This document shows positions 8,860-18,600 of a stretch of DNA of 62,202 bases, in pieces. Both the position numbers and the translations under genes were made by a program. Numbering within the stretch: the stretch's first letter is position 1; each line of letters starts with the position of its first letter. This stretch comes from Bacteroidota bacterium (GTDB lineage: Bacteria; Bacteroidota; Bacteroidia; Cytophagales; Cyclobacteriaceae). The stretch spans positions 60,710-122,911 of the forward strand of contig JAFDYT010000016.1 of NCBI GenBank assembly GCA_018266055.1. Reading direction: 5' to 3'. The notes beneath the pieces were generated by a model. The model saw only the letters and a program-made list of their open reading frames with translations, was not told where the DNA came from and did not search any database.

Positions 8860-10020
8860 TTAGAGGTATTTGACCACATCCGAGGACCCGATAGGGCCCT
8901 CGCTCATTATTACTAACCTTTCGGTGACATTCTTAAGTTCTCGGATGTTGCCACTCCACTCATAGTCCATCAATAAAGTAAGCGCTTCCGGATCAATTTC
9001 CTTTTTTCTGGTGCCGTAGCTTACGGAAATATCCGTTAGAAATTTATCGATCAATAAGGGTATATCGTCTTTGCGCTCTTTTAGCGAGGGCACTTTGATC
9101 ACAATTACCGATAGCCGATGAAATAGGTCCTCTCTAAAATTCCCCTGGGCAATTTCTTTTTTCAGGTCTTTATTCGTGGCAGCAATAACCCTCACATTTA
9201 CCAGAATGTCTTTTTCGCCACCTACTCTCGTAATTTTGTTTTCCTGCAAAGCCCTCAGCACTTTGGCTTGCGCCGACAAGCTCATGTCGCCAATTTCATC
9301 AAGGAATAGCGTACCCGCCTCAGCTTGTTCAAATTTCCCGATTCGCTGCTTGATTGCCGAAGTAAATGCACCCTTTTCATGCCCAAATAATTCGCTTTCA
9401 ATCAACTCGGCCGGGATGGCGGCACAATTTACTTCCACAAAAGGGTTTTTGGCTTTTGGGCTTTTCTCGTGGATTTGGCGGGCCACCAATTCTTTTCCTG
9501 AGCCGTTTGGTCCGGTGATCAATACGCGCGCTTCAGTAGCGGCCACTTTATCGATCATCTGCAATATCTCTTTAATTGGGTCTGACTCTCCCAGAATCTG
9601 ATAGTTCAGACTTACCTTTTTCTTAAGCGATGTCGCTTCTTTGAGTAGATAGTTTTTGTCCAGGGCATTTCGCAGGGTGATCAGCAGCCGGTTCAGATCG
9701 GGTGGTTTTTGTAGAAAATCGTAGGCCCCCATTTTCACGGCGTCCACGGCGAGTTCAGTGGTTCCATGCGCCGAGATCATGATAAAAGTAGTTTCGAGAT
9801 CGTCTTGCTTTGCTTTTTGCAAGATTTCCATGCCATCCATCTTCGGCATTTTGATATCACAAATTGCCACATCAAAATGATCGGCTTTTAATTTGGCCAA
9901 CCCTTCTGCACCGTCTTTGGCTTCTTCAATTTCTAGTTTCAGCTCCTTTTGGTCTTTGAGAATATCCTTGAGAACAGCCCGGATACTGGCTTCGTCTTCT
10001 ATAATCAGAACTTTGGGCAT
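8860..10020 (-). CDS. Sigma-54 interaction response regulator lacking a DNA-binding domain
   Basis: This 386-residue NtrC-type protein has a receiver domain (1-118, phosphoacceptor Asp55 in VAICDIKMPKMDG) and a sigma-54 AAA+ domain with Walker A GPNGSGKE (170-177), the sigma-54-contacting GAFTSA loop (217-222), Walker B GTLFLDEIGD (236-245) and the arginine region near 295-302. The protein stops at the end of the AAA+ lid (NIRELKNVTERL... DVVKYL), with no C-terminal Fis-type helix-turn-helix, so it presumably activates sigma-54 polymerase without site-specific DNA binding or through a partner. No cognate kinase is adjacent. A terminator separates it from the upstream minus-strand operon. Confidence 0.9.
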   Translation of the reverse strand: MPKVLIIEDEASIRAVLKDILKDQKELKLEIEEAKDGAEGLAKLKADHFDVAICDIKMPKMDGMEILQKAKQDDLETTFIMISAHGTTELAVDAVKMGAYDFLQKPPDLNRLLITLRNALDKNYLLKEATSLKKKVSLNYQILGESDPIKEILQMIDKVAATEARVLITGPNGSGKELVARQIHEKSPKAKNPFVEVNCAAIPAELIESELFGHEKGAFTSAIKQRIGKFEQAEAGTLFLDEIGDMSLSAQAKVLRALQENKITRVGGEKDILVNVRVIAATNKDLKKEIAQGNFREDLFHRLSVIVIKVPSLKERKDDIPLLIDKFLTDISVSYGTRKKEIDPEALTLLMDYEWSGNIRELKNVTERLVIMSEGPIGSSDVVKYL

Positions 10021-10062
10021 CTGGTTGTGTTTTTGGAAATATATGGCTTGGCCAATTAAAAC

Positions 10063-10092
10063 AAAAGCCCCTCCCGAAAGGAAGGGGCTTTT
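10063..10092 (-). terminator. Terminator of the cheR-to-ABC operon
   Basis: A GC-rich stem (AAAAGCCCCT... / ...AGGGGCTTTT, one mismatch) with a GAAA tetraloop at 10076-10079 lies just downstream of the last gene of the minus-strand run. Confidence 0.85.
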
Positions 10093-10111
10093 CTATGTCA
10101 TTACCGATTTA

Positions 10112-10540
10112 TTATCGTTTGAAGCCTAGCGCGCTGCCGCCGCATTTTTCGGAAGAACCGTCAAATGTATATTGGATATAATAAATGCCTGTAGCATTGC
10201 AGGGATAGGCGATGGCGCTGATAAACTGCCCGTTGATTTTGCTGGTGGCCACCTTATTCCGACCTGAGTCAAACAGCGTCACGACAATGCCATCAGTGGC
10301 ACTTCCGTTGGCGCAAAGATTGATCATGTATTGTGTTCCTTTGGTGAACACATAGCTATATTCCACCTTGTCTTTGGCACCGCCTTCGCCATCTACTTTA
10401 TAGCTCTTAAGGAAATTGAAGCCCGAAGCTAATTTCGGTATGCAAGCGTTGGCAAAATTATCAGGATTGCATTGGCTTGCTAAGGGTAAACTGAACCCAA
10501 TCATAGAAACCAACAACAGTGAAGAAATTACTTTTTTCAT
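10112..10540 (-). CDS. Secreted protein of unknown function
   Basis: A 142-residue protein with a Sec signal peptide (MKKVISSLLLVSMIGFSLPLASQ, cleavage near residue 22). The mature part is a small beta-rich domain with four cysteines (CNPD, ACIP, LCANG, PCNATG, plus SEKCGGS near the end), suggesting disulfides. It resembles a compact beta-sandwich of the pre-peptidase C-terminal type (VTLFDSGRNKVATS, YYIQYTFDG), but this is a loose impression. It sits last in the operon, 19 nt after the helical lipoprotein gene, so it may be a periplasmic or surface partner of the upstream ABC transporter. Confidence 0.75.
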   Translation of the reverse strand: MKKVISSLLLVSMIGFSLPLASQCNPDNFANACIPKLASGFNFLKSYKVDGEGGAKDKVEYSYVFTKGTQYMINLCANGSATDGIVVTLFDSGRNKVATSKINGQFISAIAYPCNATGIYYIQYTFDGSSEKCGGSALGFKR

Positions 10541-10559
10541 AGGGTTTTATCGTTCGGTA

Positions 10560-11465
10560 TTAGCTGGCAATTTTTTTTCTGATGGTATTGGTAATGGTGG
10601 TGATGTTCTGCACGTCCTTTTCTGTAATATCAATGGTAGTGGTACTGTTATCTTTAATAACCGCCACACCGTTTACTACTTCCATGGTCGATTCTTTATA
10701 GGTATACGTAATGTTAATTTTATCAAAAGCGGCCTTCAATTCTTCCAAATCCTTCAATAACGATGCCATATTTTCATCGTCCTTGTAAAAGGAGAATAAA
10801 AGCACGATTTGCTCAAGAATAATCTTCTGTTCGCCTATTTTTTCGCGCAGCTCCTTATTTTTTGGGTCTTTCACTGCTACTTGACAAGTGATTTGCATGG
10901 CTTCCAGCCAGCCGCCGGTGAGCAAAAGTACGCTCAGGTTTGCACGGCCCTGGGTTTGGAGGTAATGGTTGATATCGTTGAAATTCTGCGTGGTAATCAA
11001 AAGCAACGAATCGAGGTTTTTGCTGTTGGTTGCCAGCCGGCCGATGGTCTCAATATCAAAAAACTGGCCGATATTGAGCTCATTGGCCAACGATTTGATG
11101 GAAGCCAAATATTTAATGCCATCCTGGTTTTGCTGATAGATGTTGGTGTATCCCAAATCAGTACCGTAAATCCCAAGATTAAGGGCTTTTTTGTAGTTGC
11201 TGTTGTACTTGGAAAGGTTATCCGGTGTGTTGAGTAAACCAAAATTGTACTTGGTACCCGATTCTTTTAAGAGTACGGAAATCTCCAGAGGACTGGGGAT
11301 TTGCTGGAGGATGCTGTTAATGACTTCCTCGTCAATAGAAGGGCCCTTCTTAGCCGAATCCAGACTTTTCAGAAAAGCTTGTTCATCGGGCTTTTTGCCC
11401 TTGCCGCAGGCTGCTAGAAGCACTACAGCCACTAAGACAATTAATACACTTCGGATAGCTTTCAT
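10560..11465 (-). CDS. Helical lipoprotein of unknown function
   Basis: A 301-residue lipoprotein with lipobox LLAAC and lipidated Cys20, followed by a charged linker (GKGKKPDEQ) and a long mostly helical domain. Sequence such as YNSNYKKALNLGIYGTDLGYTNIYQQNQDG and LKDLEELKAAFDKINITYTYK recalls uncharacterised periplasmic lipoproteins of Bacteroidota; I know no function. The gene follows the large ABC transporter by 43 nt and precedes a secreted protein, so an accessory or substrate-handling role in export is a reasonable inference from context only. Confidence 0.75.
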   Translation of the reverse strand: MKAIRSVLIVLVAVVLLAACGKGKKPDEQAFLKSLDSAKKGPSIDEEVINSILQQIPSPLEISVLLKESGTKYNFGLLNTPDNLSKYNSNYKKALNLGIYGTDLGYTNIYQQNQDGIKYLASIKSLANELNIGQFFDIETIGRLATNSKNLDSLLLITTQNFNDINHYLQTQGRANLSVLLLTGGWLEAMQITCQVAVKDPKNKELREKIGEQKIILEQIVLLFSFYKDDENMASLLKDLEELKAAFDKINITYTYKESTMEVVNGVAVIKDNSTTTIDITEKDVQNITTITNTIRKKIAS

Positions 11466-11508
11466 TGTAGTTACAAAATTAAAAATTCAACAATGCGAAC
11501 AAAAACAT

Positions 11509-14500
11509 TTATTTCCTGCGGAATGGAATTGTGACCTTGTCAGGGATGCTCACATTTCCGAAAAATTCTACCATTCTACGCAACCACTCCAGATACAATG
11601 CCAGATAAAAGAACAATGCCATGGCCCAAACCACAAGAATATTGAAGAGGAAGGTATCCACAGTTAAACCAAACAAGTTCTTTTCCGGAAGGAAAAATGC
11701 AGTTCTGTAATCCCAAAAACCTGCCGGGCGGATTTCCTGAAAAATTGGATTGATTTGTTGGATCAGTTTTCCATCGTATTCAAGCAATCGCTCTTTTACT
11801 GACACGTTTTTCACAAGGTCACTGAGGCTTTCATTGTGGTAGCGGTTTTTCTCATCGTTTACCTTGATTCCACTTTTTTCAAAGAAAGCCATCTTCTTTT
11901 CAATGGTATCCACATTAAGGTTGTAGATTTTCTGATAGTGTTTGCGGTAGTCTTCGAAATAACTTTCCAGCATCATGCCTCTCACTTTGGTGTATTTGGC
12001 ATTCGAGAAATCCTCGTCAATGTTTGATTTCTCAAAACCTGGACGGAATGGTTCGTTTTTCAGATTATCACGAAGAATAGCGAGATTCTTGGCCACCAGT
12101 TTCTTTACAGAATCGTTTTTGCTCTCAAAATTTTCCATCACAAAGCGATTCCGGTTGCGGAGTTCGTCTGCCATGTAAGCGGCTTTGAAATCAGCTTTAG
12201 CTTCTTCTTTTTCGTAGTGATAAAATGGAGCTTCGTAGTCGTTATTTTTAAATTGATATACAGCCATGGCTTCATACGCCCAGCGCGAAGCCATCAGGTC
12301 GGCCACTACAGGTACTTTTCCTTTGGTACTGATGAGGTTATTCAATTTATCAAAACTGAAGAGCAAACCACTCAAAATCATTTGAGGGATGAGTAGCAGC
12401 GGGATCATCACATACACGGTGACGGCAGAATTAAAGGCTGAGGATATGTTCAGGCCAAGTACGTTAGCAAAACAAGAGACACTAAAAAGCACCAGCCACA
12501 TGGCCAGCGTCATGCCGTGAATTTCAAGGATGAGGTTACCGACAACCACAAACGTGATGGTTTGTATGGCCGAAAGCAAGAACAAGATGTTTAGTTTGGA
12601 CAGCAGGTAACTATTCCAGCTTAGATTTAAAAATGATTCGCGTTTCAATATTTTACGGTCGCGGATGATTTCCTCGGCACTCACGGTAAGTCCCATAAAC
12701 AATGCCACGATGATAGCCATCAGCAGGTAAGCCGGGAAGTTGTCGTTAAAGCGGAATATATATTCCTTTCCTCCAGGTGCGCTTTTGTATTTAATAATGA
12801 AGGCGAGAATAATGGCGAGTAGGGGAGCCTCCAGAAGATTGATGAGCAAATATTGCTTGTTGCTGAGCTTGGCCAGAAAATCCCGCGTGGTGAAAATCAC
12901 GGTTTGCTTCAGTTTGCTTGGGATGCGCAACGAACTTGGTGGCGTTTCCTTAATGTCTTCTACTTTGTGAATCTTGAAGCGCTCCTGGTACATTTCGTGC
13001 CATTGCGGTGGCGTTACTTTACGCTTCGAAGTAGGCTGGCCGTATTCGTCAACCACTTTAGATTCTATGATATTAAAGATTTGCTCCGGGTTTACGTTAC
13101 CGCAGGTTTCGCATTGGCCACGATTGCTGTCTACCTGATGGGTAGCTTTCTTGAAATAGGTGACGGCTTCTACCGGAGAGCCATAATAGGCCGGATATCC
13201 TCCGGTATCCATGATGATCATCTTATCAAACATTTTATAGATGTCTGACGAAGGCTGATGGATCACCACAAAGATCAACTTACCCTTTAATGAAAGTTCT
13301 TTGAGCAAGTCGATTACATTTTCTGAATCGCGCGAGGAGAGCCCTGAGGTTGGCTCGTCCAAAAACAAAATCGCGGGTTCGCGTATTAATTCCAGAGCAA
13401 TGTTAAGGCGTTTGCGCTGACCACCGCTGATCTTTTTATCAAGCACGCTTCCCACAGTAAGATCCTTACGTTGATCAAGCCCCAGGTTTTCCAAGGTGCT
13501 CATTACCCGTTCATGAAGCTGCTCTTCAGTAAAGTTGGAAAAGCAAAGCTTAGCGTTGTAATACAGGTTTTGATAAACGGTTAATTCTTCGATCAGCAAA
13601 TCATCTTGTGACACAAAGCCGATTACGCCTTCAATTTTATCTTTTTCAGTATGGATGTTAAAGCCATTGATCTTGATGTCGCCTTTCGATGGCTTCTCTA
13701 AGCCAGCCAGTGTAAGCAACAGTGTGGTTTTGCCCGCACCGCTGGCACCCATGATGCCGATGAGCTTACCCGGTCCTTCGGAGATCATTACATCGCGTAA
13801 GCCGATGGCCCCGTTGGGGAATTTGAATTCCTCAATGTTGGCATTGAACGACAACTTGGTGGTCTTGATCTCTTCGTTGAAGTGAGCTACGAGATCACTG
13901 TAGTAAAGCGCGTCGCCGGCTTGGGTTTTGATGGTGCTGCCATGCGAAAACAGATAGACCTTGTTGGGCTGCATGATGAACCCGTTGAGCACGTTGGATT
14001 GCTCACCAAGATATTTGGTGAAATACATGTCCACGCTTTTCACCCGCATGAAAATCAACTGACCTTCAATGTGGGCATGGGCATGTTTTTGATCTTCTGC
14101 CGATTTCGCTTGCGCTGAATTGACCAACAGAATATCCTTAAAATTCAGGCCTTCTACTTGCTGTGCAATGATAAATGTCTCTACCAGTTTGTACTCTTCC
14201 TGACCGATGTTGAATACGGTAGAAACGGTATTGATAATTTCAATACGCTGCGGCGTGAAGTTTTTGTCAGAGCCGATTAGCTCCAGCAATTTGGTGAGTA
14301 CTACTACTTTTTGTTTCTGAGTAAGTGTCTTGTTGATTTTTTTACAAATCCCCAACGTCTTTACCGAGTCTTTTACTGAAGTGAGTTTATTTTTTTCTTC
14401 TTCACCGGTTCCTTGCTTGCTGTATCCTGAAAAATCATCATACAGCTTCAGGTACTCCTTTACGGTGTCCTGGTCTAGTTCTTGTTGAAAAAAATTGATT

Positions 14501-14592
14501 ACAAATTGACGCTCGTTTTCTGTTACGCCACCATCTTGTTTGGTGATAATGGCAAACAGTTGCGTGAGCGCCTTTAGTATTTCCTCACTCAT
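11509..14592 (-). CDS. Large ABC-2 exporter half-transporter with TerB-like N-terminus
   Basis: This 1027-residue protein has an acidic helical N-terminal domain (1-145) that resembles TerB/DjlA-type domains, a short beta region (about 175-225), an ABCG-type ATPase (about 245-480; Walker A GASGAGKTT at 282-290, signature SGGQ at 389-392, Walker B ILFLDEP at 408-414, H-loop VVIHQPSSD) and an ABC-2 membrane domain. Membrane segments lie near 585-600, 620-640, 665-690, 697-715, 723-745 and 985-1012. Between the last two is an unusually long soluble region of about 230 residues, probably extracytoplasmic. Cytoplasmic CETCGNVNPEQIF near 494 could bind metal. ABCG-like proteins usually export lipids or polysaccharide-like substrates as dimers; the substrate here is unknown. 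The gene follows siaC by 79 nt. Confidence 0.88.
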   Translation of the reverse strand: MSEEILKALTQLFAIITKQDGGVTENERQFVINFFQQELDQDTVKEYLKLYDDFSGYSKQGTGEEEKNKLTSVKDSVKTLGICKKINKTLTQKQKVVVLTKLLELIGSDKNFTPQRIEIINTVSTVFNIGQEEYKLVETFIIAQQVEGLNFKDILLVNSAQAKSAEDQKHAHAHIEGQLIFMRVKSVDMYFTKYLGEQSNVLNGFIMQPNKVYLFSHGSTIKTQAGDALYYSDLVAHFNEEIKTTKLSFNANIEEFKFPNGAIGLRDVMISEGPGKLIGIMGASGAGKTTLLLTLAGLEKPSKGDIKINGFNIHTEKDKIEGVIGFVSQDDLLIEELTVYQNLYYNAKLCFSNFTEEQLHERVMSTLENLGLDQRKDLTVGSVLDKKISGGQRKRLNIALELIREPAILFLDEPTSGLSSRDSENVIDLLKELSLKGKLIFVVIHQPSSDIYKMFDKMIIMDTGGYPAYYGSPVEAVTYFKKATHQVDSNRGQCETCGNVNPEQIFNIIESKVVDEYGQPTSKRKVTPPQWHEMYQERFKIHKVEDIKETPPSSLRIPSKLKQTVIFTTRDFLAKLSNKQYLLINLLEAPLLAIILAFIIKYKSAPGGKEYIFRFNDNFPAYLLMAIIVALFMGLTVSAEEIIRDRKILKRESFLNLSWNSYLLSKLNILFLLSAIQTITFVVVGNLILEIHGMTLAMWLVLFSVSCFANVLGLNISSAFNSAVTVYVMIPLLLIPQMILSGLLFSFDKLNNLISTKGKVPVVADLMASRWAYEAMAVYQFKNNDYEAPFYHYEKEEAKADFKAAYMADELRNRNRFVMENFESKNDSVKKLVAKNLAILRDNLKNEPFRPGFEKSNIDEDFSNAKYTKVRGMMLESYFEDYRKHYQKIYNLNVDTIEKKMAFFEKSGIKVNDEKNRYHNESLSDLVKNVSVKERLLEYDGKLIQQINPIFQEIRPAGFWDYRTAFFLPEKNLFGLTVDTFLFNILVVWAMALFFYLALYLEWLRRMVEFFGNVSIPDKVTIPFRRK

Positions 14593-14671
14593 TCTTCTTG
14601 GATCGTAAAAATGTTATGTAAATCGTTATTTGCCTTTCGCAACTAACAATTCACGGATAACCAATAACCGC

Positions 14672-15034
14672 TTAATAAGTTTTGAATTCGAAGGGGATTT
14701 CTACCAGTTCAGAAAACTCCTGACCTGCTTCTTCCATGTCTTCATCGTCATCGTGAAAGTACCACAGCACTTTGATTCCTTTGATGTCTTCAAGAGCCGA
14801 CAAAACATCGAGGATCAGTTTTGAAGAGGCAGTATTGAAATATTCAAGTTTAAAGACAAAATCAGTTGAAGGGTTGGCGTCGCTGGCGTAAGCGCCTATC
14901 CACTCAAGTACAGGGCGGTAAAATTCGGCAGAGTCTTCGGGTAAGGAGCGGCCGCTGATTTCAAATATTCCGTTTTTCTTATCAAGCAAAATGGTGGGTG
15001 TATCTTCGGTCCCTTTGAGATTTAGGATTTCCAT
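14672..15034 (-). CDS. siaC: SiaC-like regulatory phosphoprotein (DUF1987)
   Basis: A 120-residue single-domain protein of the SiaC/DUF1987 family. In Pseudomonas aeruginosa SiaC is phosphorylated on Thr68 by SiaB, dephosphorylated by SiaA, and in the unphosphorylated form activates the diguanylate cyclase SiaD. Here the motif FKLEYFNTASSK places a threonine at exactly residue 68. The C-terminal part (YFHDDDEDMEEAGQEFSELVEIPFEF) is also family-typical. It lies 26 nt after the SiaB-like kinase. No siaD or any GGDEF gene is in the window, so its effector here must be something else; the next gene, the ABC transporter, is the obvious candidate by position. Confidence 0.87.
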   Translation of the reverse strand: MEILNLKGTEDTPTILLDKKNGIFEISGRSLPEDSAEFYRPVLEWIGAYASDANPSTDFVFKLEYFNTASSKLILDVLSALEDIKGIKVLWYFHDDDEDMEEAGQEFSELVEIPFEFKTY

Positions 15035-15060
15035 GATTAATTCAGTTTAAAATTTTTTAA

Positions 15061-15615
15061 TTATTCTTTTTCACGAGAGATGTTCACTTTCAGGCAGAAG
15101 AAGTCGAAATCTGCATCCAGGTTGGCAAAGGTGAATTCCAACTTTTCGCCCGACTTGCGCGCCATGTCCACAAACCCAAGGCCGGCGCCACCTTTATCTG
15201 ATATCTGCGTGTTTTTGATAATCTCTTTATACATTTCCTTCAACCCGTCTTTGTCTTTGCTGTTCAGGTCATTTAGGTTGGCTGTAAGTTTGGCCACATT
15301 GCCTTTGGCGATCGGGTTTCCCGTCATGACGCAATAGCGGCTGTCGTCTTTGCTGATCATGAAAATGGCACTTTTGCTGATCAGTGAGCCTACTTGCAGG
15401 CCTTGCTCGCTGCTGTGTTTTACAATGTTCTGGAGGGCCTCCACCATTACGTTAAAAACCTTGCGCTTGGTACCTGAGTCTTCGCCCGAGGAGTCCAGGT
15501 TTCGTTCCGCCATCGAAAGAATCGATTTGGTTGTTTCCTGAGTGAAGTCACCTTCGTACACCAGGATGAGTTTCTGCGCCATCATCGTGCGGTGCAGGTC
15601 GTAGATATAATTCAT
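15061..15615 (-). CDS. siaB: SiaB-like kinase
   Basis: A 184-residue GHKL-fold kinase of the SiaB family, which phosphorylates SiaC on threonine. The N-box-like helix NVMVEALQNIVKHS (55-68, with Glu60 and Asn63 in the Mg-ATP positions) and a glycine-rich lid KGGAGLGFVDMARKS (about 141-155) are present. There is no sensor domain and no His-kinase dimerisation helix, so this is a soluble partner-switch kinase. It sits between the SiaA-like phosphatase (33 nt upstream) and siaC, the same order as the Pseudomonas siaABC genes. Confidence 0.86.
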   Translation of the reverse strand: MNYIYDLHRTMMAQKLILVYEGDFTQETTKSILSMAERNLDSSGEDSGTKRKVFNVMVEALQNIVKHSSEQGLQVGSLISKSAIFMISKDDSRYCVMTGNPIAKGNVAKLTANLNDLNSKDKDGLKEMYKEIIKNTQISDKGGAGLGFVDMARKSGEKLEFTFANLDADFDFFCLKVNISREKE

Positions 15616-15648
15616 TTGCAGTGGGGTTTGAAGTTCCGAATTTATGGT

Positions 15649-18600
15649 TTAAAATTTGATTCCTATCAATAATACGTCATCTGTTTGTTTGTGCTCACCT
15701 TTCCAGGCCTCCCATTCGGTCTCAAAAACCTGGGCCGCCTCGGCCATTGATCCTTTATAAATGCGTTCAATGGTTTCGCGGGTCTTTTTAGGGCCGAATT
15801 TCCGCACCTCCGGACCACCAAACTGGTCGGGGAATCCATCCGAACTGAAGTAGAATGAATCTCCTTTGCCGAGTTCGAGACGGGTGGTGGTGAAATTGGT
15901 CTGGTTCTTATAAATACCTCCTCCGATCGGGAATTTGTTTCCTTTTACTTCGTCCATCACGCCGTTTTTCATGTAATACAGCGGGCGATGCGCGCCGGCG
16001 TACTCAACTGTGCGGGCTTCAGCATTGATGCGACAAAGGGCAATGTCCATACCGTCTTTGGTGGCCGAGTCGTCCTGATCCTGGCGCAGGGTTTGGGTAA
16101 CGCCTTCGTCGAGCAAATCAAGGATTTTTCCGGGCTCGGTAATCTTGCGGCTTCGCACGATGTCGTTGAGCAGGAAGTATCCGATCAACGAGAGCAACGC
16201 TCCGGGTACACCGTGACCCGTGCAATCCACAGCAGCAATGAAGATGTCGTTTTTGATTTGCACAAACCATGGGAAGTCACCGCTCACTACGTCTCTCGGT
16301 TTGTAAAGGATGAATGAATCAGGGAGTACTTTGTTGATCAACCTTGAGTTGGGGAGAATGGCATTTTGAATGCGCTTGGCGTAATTGATTGAATCGTTGA
16401 TCTTCTTGTTCTTATTTTGAATTTCAAGTTCAATCTCTTTGCGTTCGGTAATGTCGTGCGAAACCACCAGTACTGACTCAATGTTTTCGTTGTCGTCGTA
16501 TTCAGGAATAGCGTTTACCTGCATGATGCGCTTGCCCATTTCGGCAGGGAAATCCATTTCTGCTGACACCGTGGTTTGCGAGGCATTCACCTGCTCCACA
16601 ATCGAAAGCCACTGATCGAGGATGGCTGTATCGAGTTCTGTTTCTTTTACTTTTTTGTTTAAGAAATGGCTTGGCGACTTTCCGGTATAGGTTTCGATCG
16701 TCGGGTTGATGTACGAAATCGAATCGTGCTCCAGACGGGTGATCAAATCCGGAGAGTTTTCTGAAAGCGCCTGCATCTTGCTTCGCATGCGTTGCTCTTG
16801 TTCTGCACGGCGGCGCTCTGTGATGTCGCGTGAGTTGAGGATGTATCCGCGAATAGCGCGGTTGCTCATGAAGTTGGTACCGGTAGCTTCCAGCCAAATG
16901 AAGTTTCCGTCTTTGGTCTGGTATTCAAACTGCACGGTAAGCTTCTCGTCCGGATTTTCGCGGAGGCTTTTGAAAAGATTCTTGGCCACTTCGCGGCTTT
17001 CGGTATGGATCTTATCCATATCGCTATTGCCCTGCAGTTCTTTTTGGCTGTAGCCAAGAATAGATTCTACCGAAGGAGACACGTAGCGGATGGTTCCGTC
17101 TTCTTCGTAGATAGTAATTACCTCCGAGGCGTTTTCCAGCAGCAGCTGCATCCGCTTCTGGGTCTGATTCACTTCTTCTACCTGCTCTTCCAGCAATGCA
17201 TTGCTTCGCTTGAGTTCTTCTTGCGTAGCCTGCATCTCTTCGGCATTCTGACGAAGCACTTCCTGCTTTTCCTGCAGCTCATTACTCAGCTCTTGCGATT
17301 CTGAAAGCAGGCGGCGCGTACGTTCGTTTACTTTGATGTTGAAGATGGTGCGGGCGAGAATCAAACTAAGCTCTTGTACAAATTTCACTTGCGATGAATC
17401 GAATTTTTTCATCGACGCAAACTCCAGCAGTCCGTATACTTCTTCGTTGGTGATCAACGGCACGATCAAAATGCAATTCGGCTTTTGTTCACCCAACAAC
17501 CCAGACGTGATCGACAGATAGTCGTCTGGAATTTCCGTTCGGAGAATGATATCTTGTTCGGCAGCAGCCTGACCAACCAGGCCTTCAGCAAAGCGGAAGG
17601 TTTTCTTCAAATATTTTTTACGACTATAAGCGAAACTTGCCCTGATCTCAATGAGCATGTTGTTTCTGTCCTCTCCGTTGACATCGTAAAACACAGCCTG
17701 AACGGCGCCAATTTTTTCAGCGATGAACTTGATCACGTCGTCGCCCAACGCGTCGAGTGTGTCGTGGGCACGGAGGATTTCGGCTGCCTCGGCTACGCCT
17801 CGCACAATCCAGTTACGCTCCTTGTCTTTTCTTTCATTTTCGATAAGGTCGTCGCGCATGTGGATGAGCGCCTGACCCAACGTATCGTTTTCACTCACCG
17901 GTTGAAACGGCGCATCGAGCTTTCCTTCTCCCACGCTTTTTGCAAACTCGGCGCTGCTCTTCAGAGTCTGCACCAACGAGTTGACTTTGTCGGACATCAG
18001 TCCAAATTCATCGCGCGAGCCGGTTGAAATATTTTCTGGTAAAATACCCTGCGACACAAGGTCAAGAGTTTGACTCATCGAGTTGAGCGGTTGTGTGAGT
18101 GAGCGAGCCAAGAGCAATGCTGCAGCCCAGGCAATGAGTATTAGCGCCAGCCCGCCACCTACATAAATTTTGATGAGATCGCCGCCCTGACCGTTGATTT
18201 CTGCAGTATCAATTTTTGCGACTAAGCCCCACCCGGGTTGATTGATTTTGCGAAAAACCTTCATGGTTTCTTTTTCGCGATAATCAACTCCGATGTTGAT
18301 GCCATTCTTGCCCTCAATCGCCTGACGAATCTCTGAGCTTGCTCTATTTTTAGCGTCAAGCGGCTTGAGAAATGCACCCGGATCGTTGCGCAGCGGACTT
18401 ACAATGATCACTTTTTGCGACACAGGATCAACTTGTCCGAGATACGATTCGGCTGTTTCACCAATATGAATTTCGTTTAGTTTTTGGTAGAGAGGATTTA
18501 AGTTGACTTTGAAGGCGATAATTTTCGAATCCAAAGCAGCGGCAGCAAAAACGAAGTAGTTTTCGCCTACTTTACGCACTGCGCTTAGTTGCAATGAACC

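Noticed and set aside
17485-18027. A 180-codon frame opposite the SiaA-like gene
   Set aside because: It lies inside the HAMP/GAF coding region; the sense protein has clear domains and the antisense one has none.
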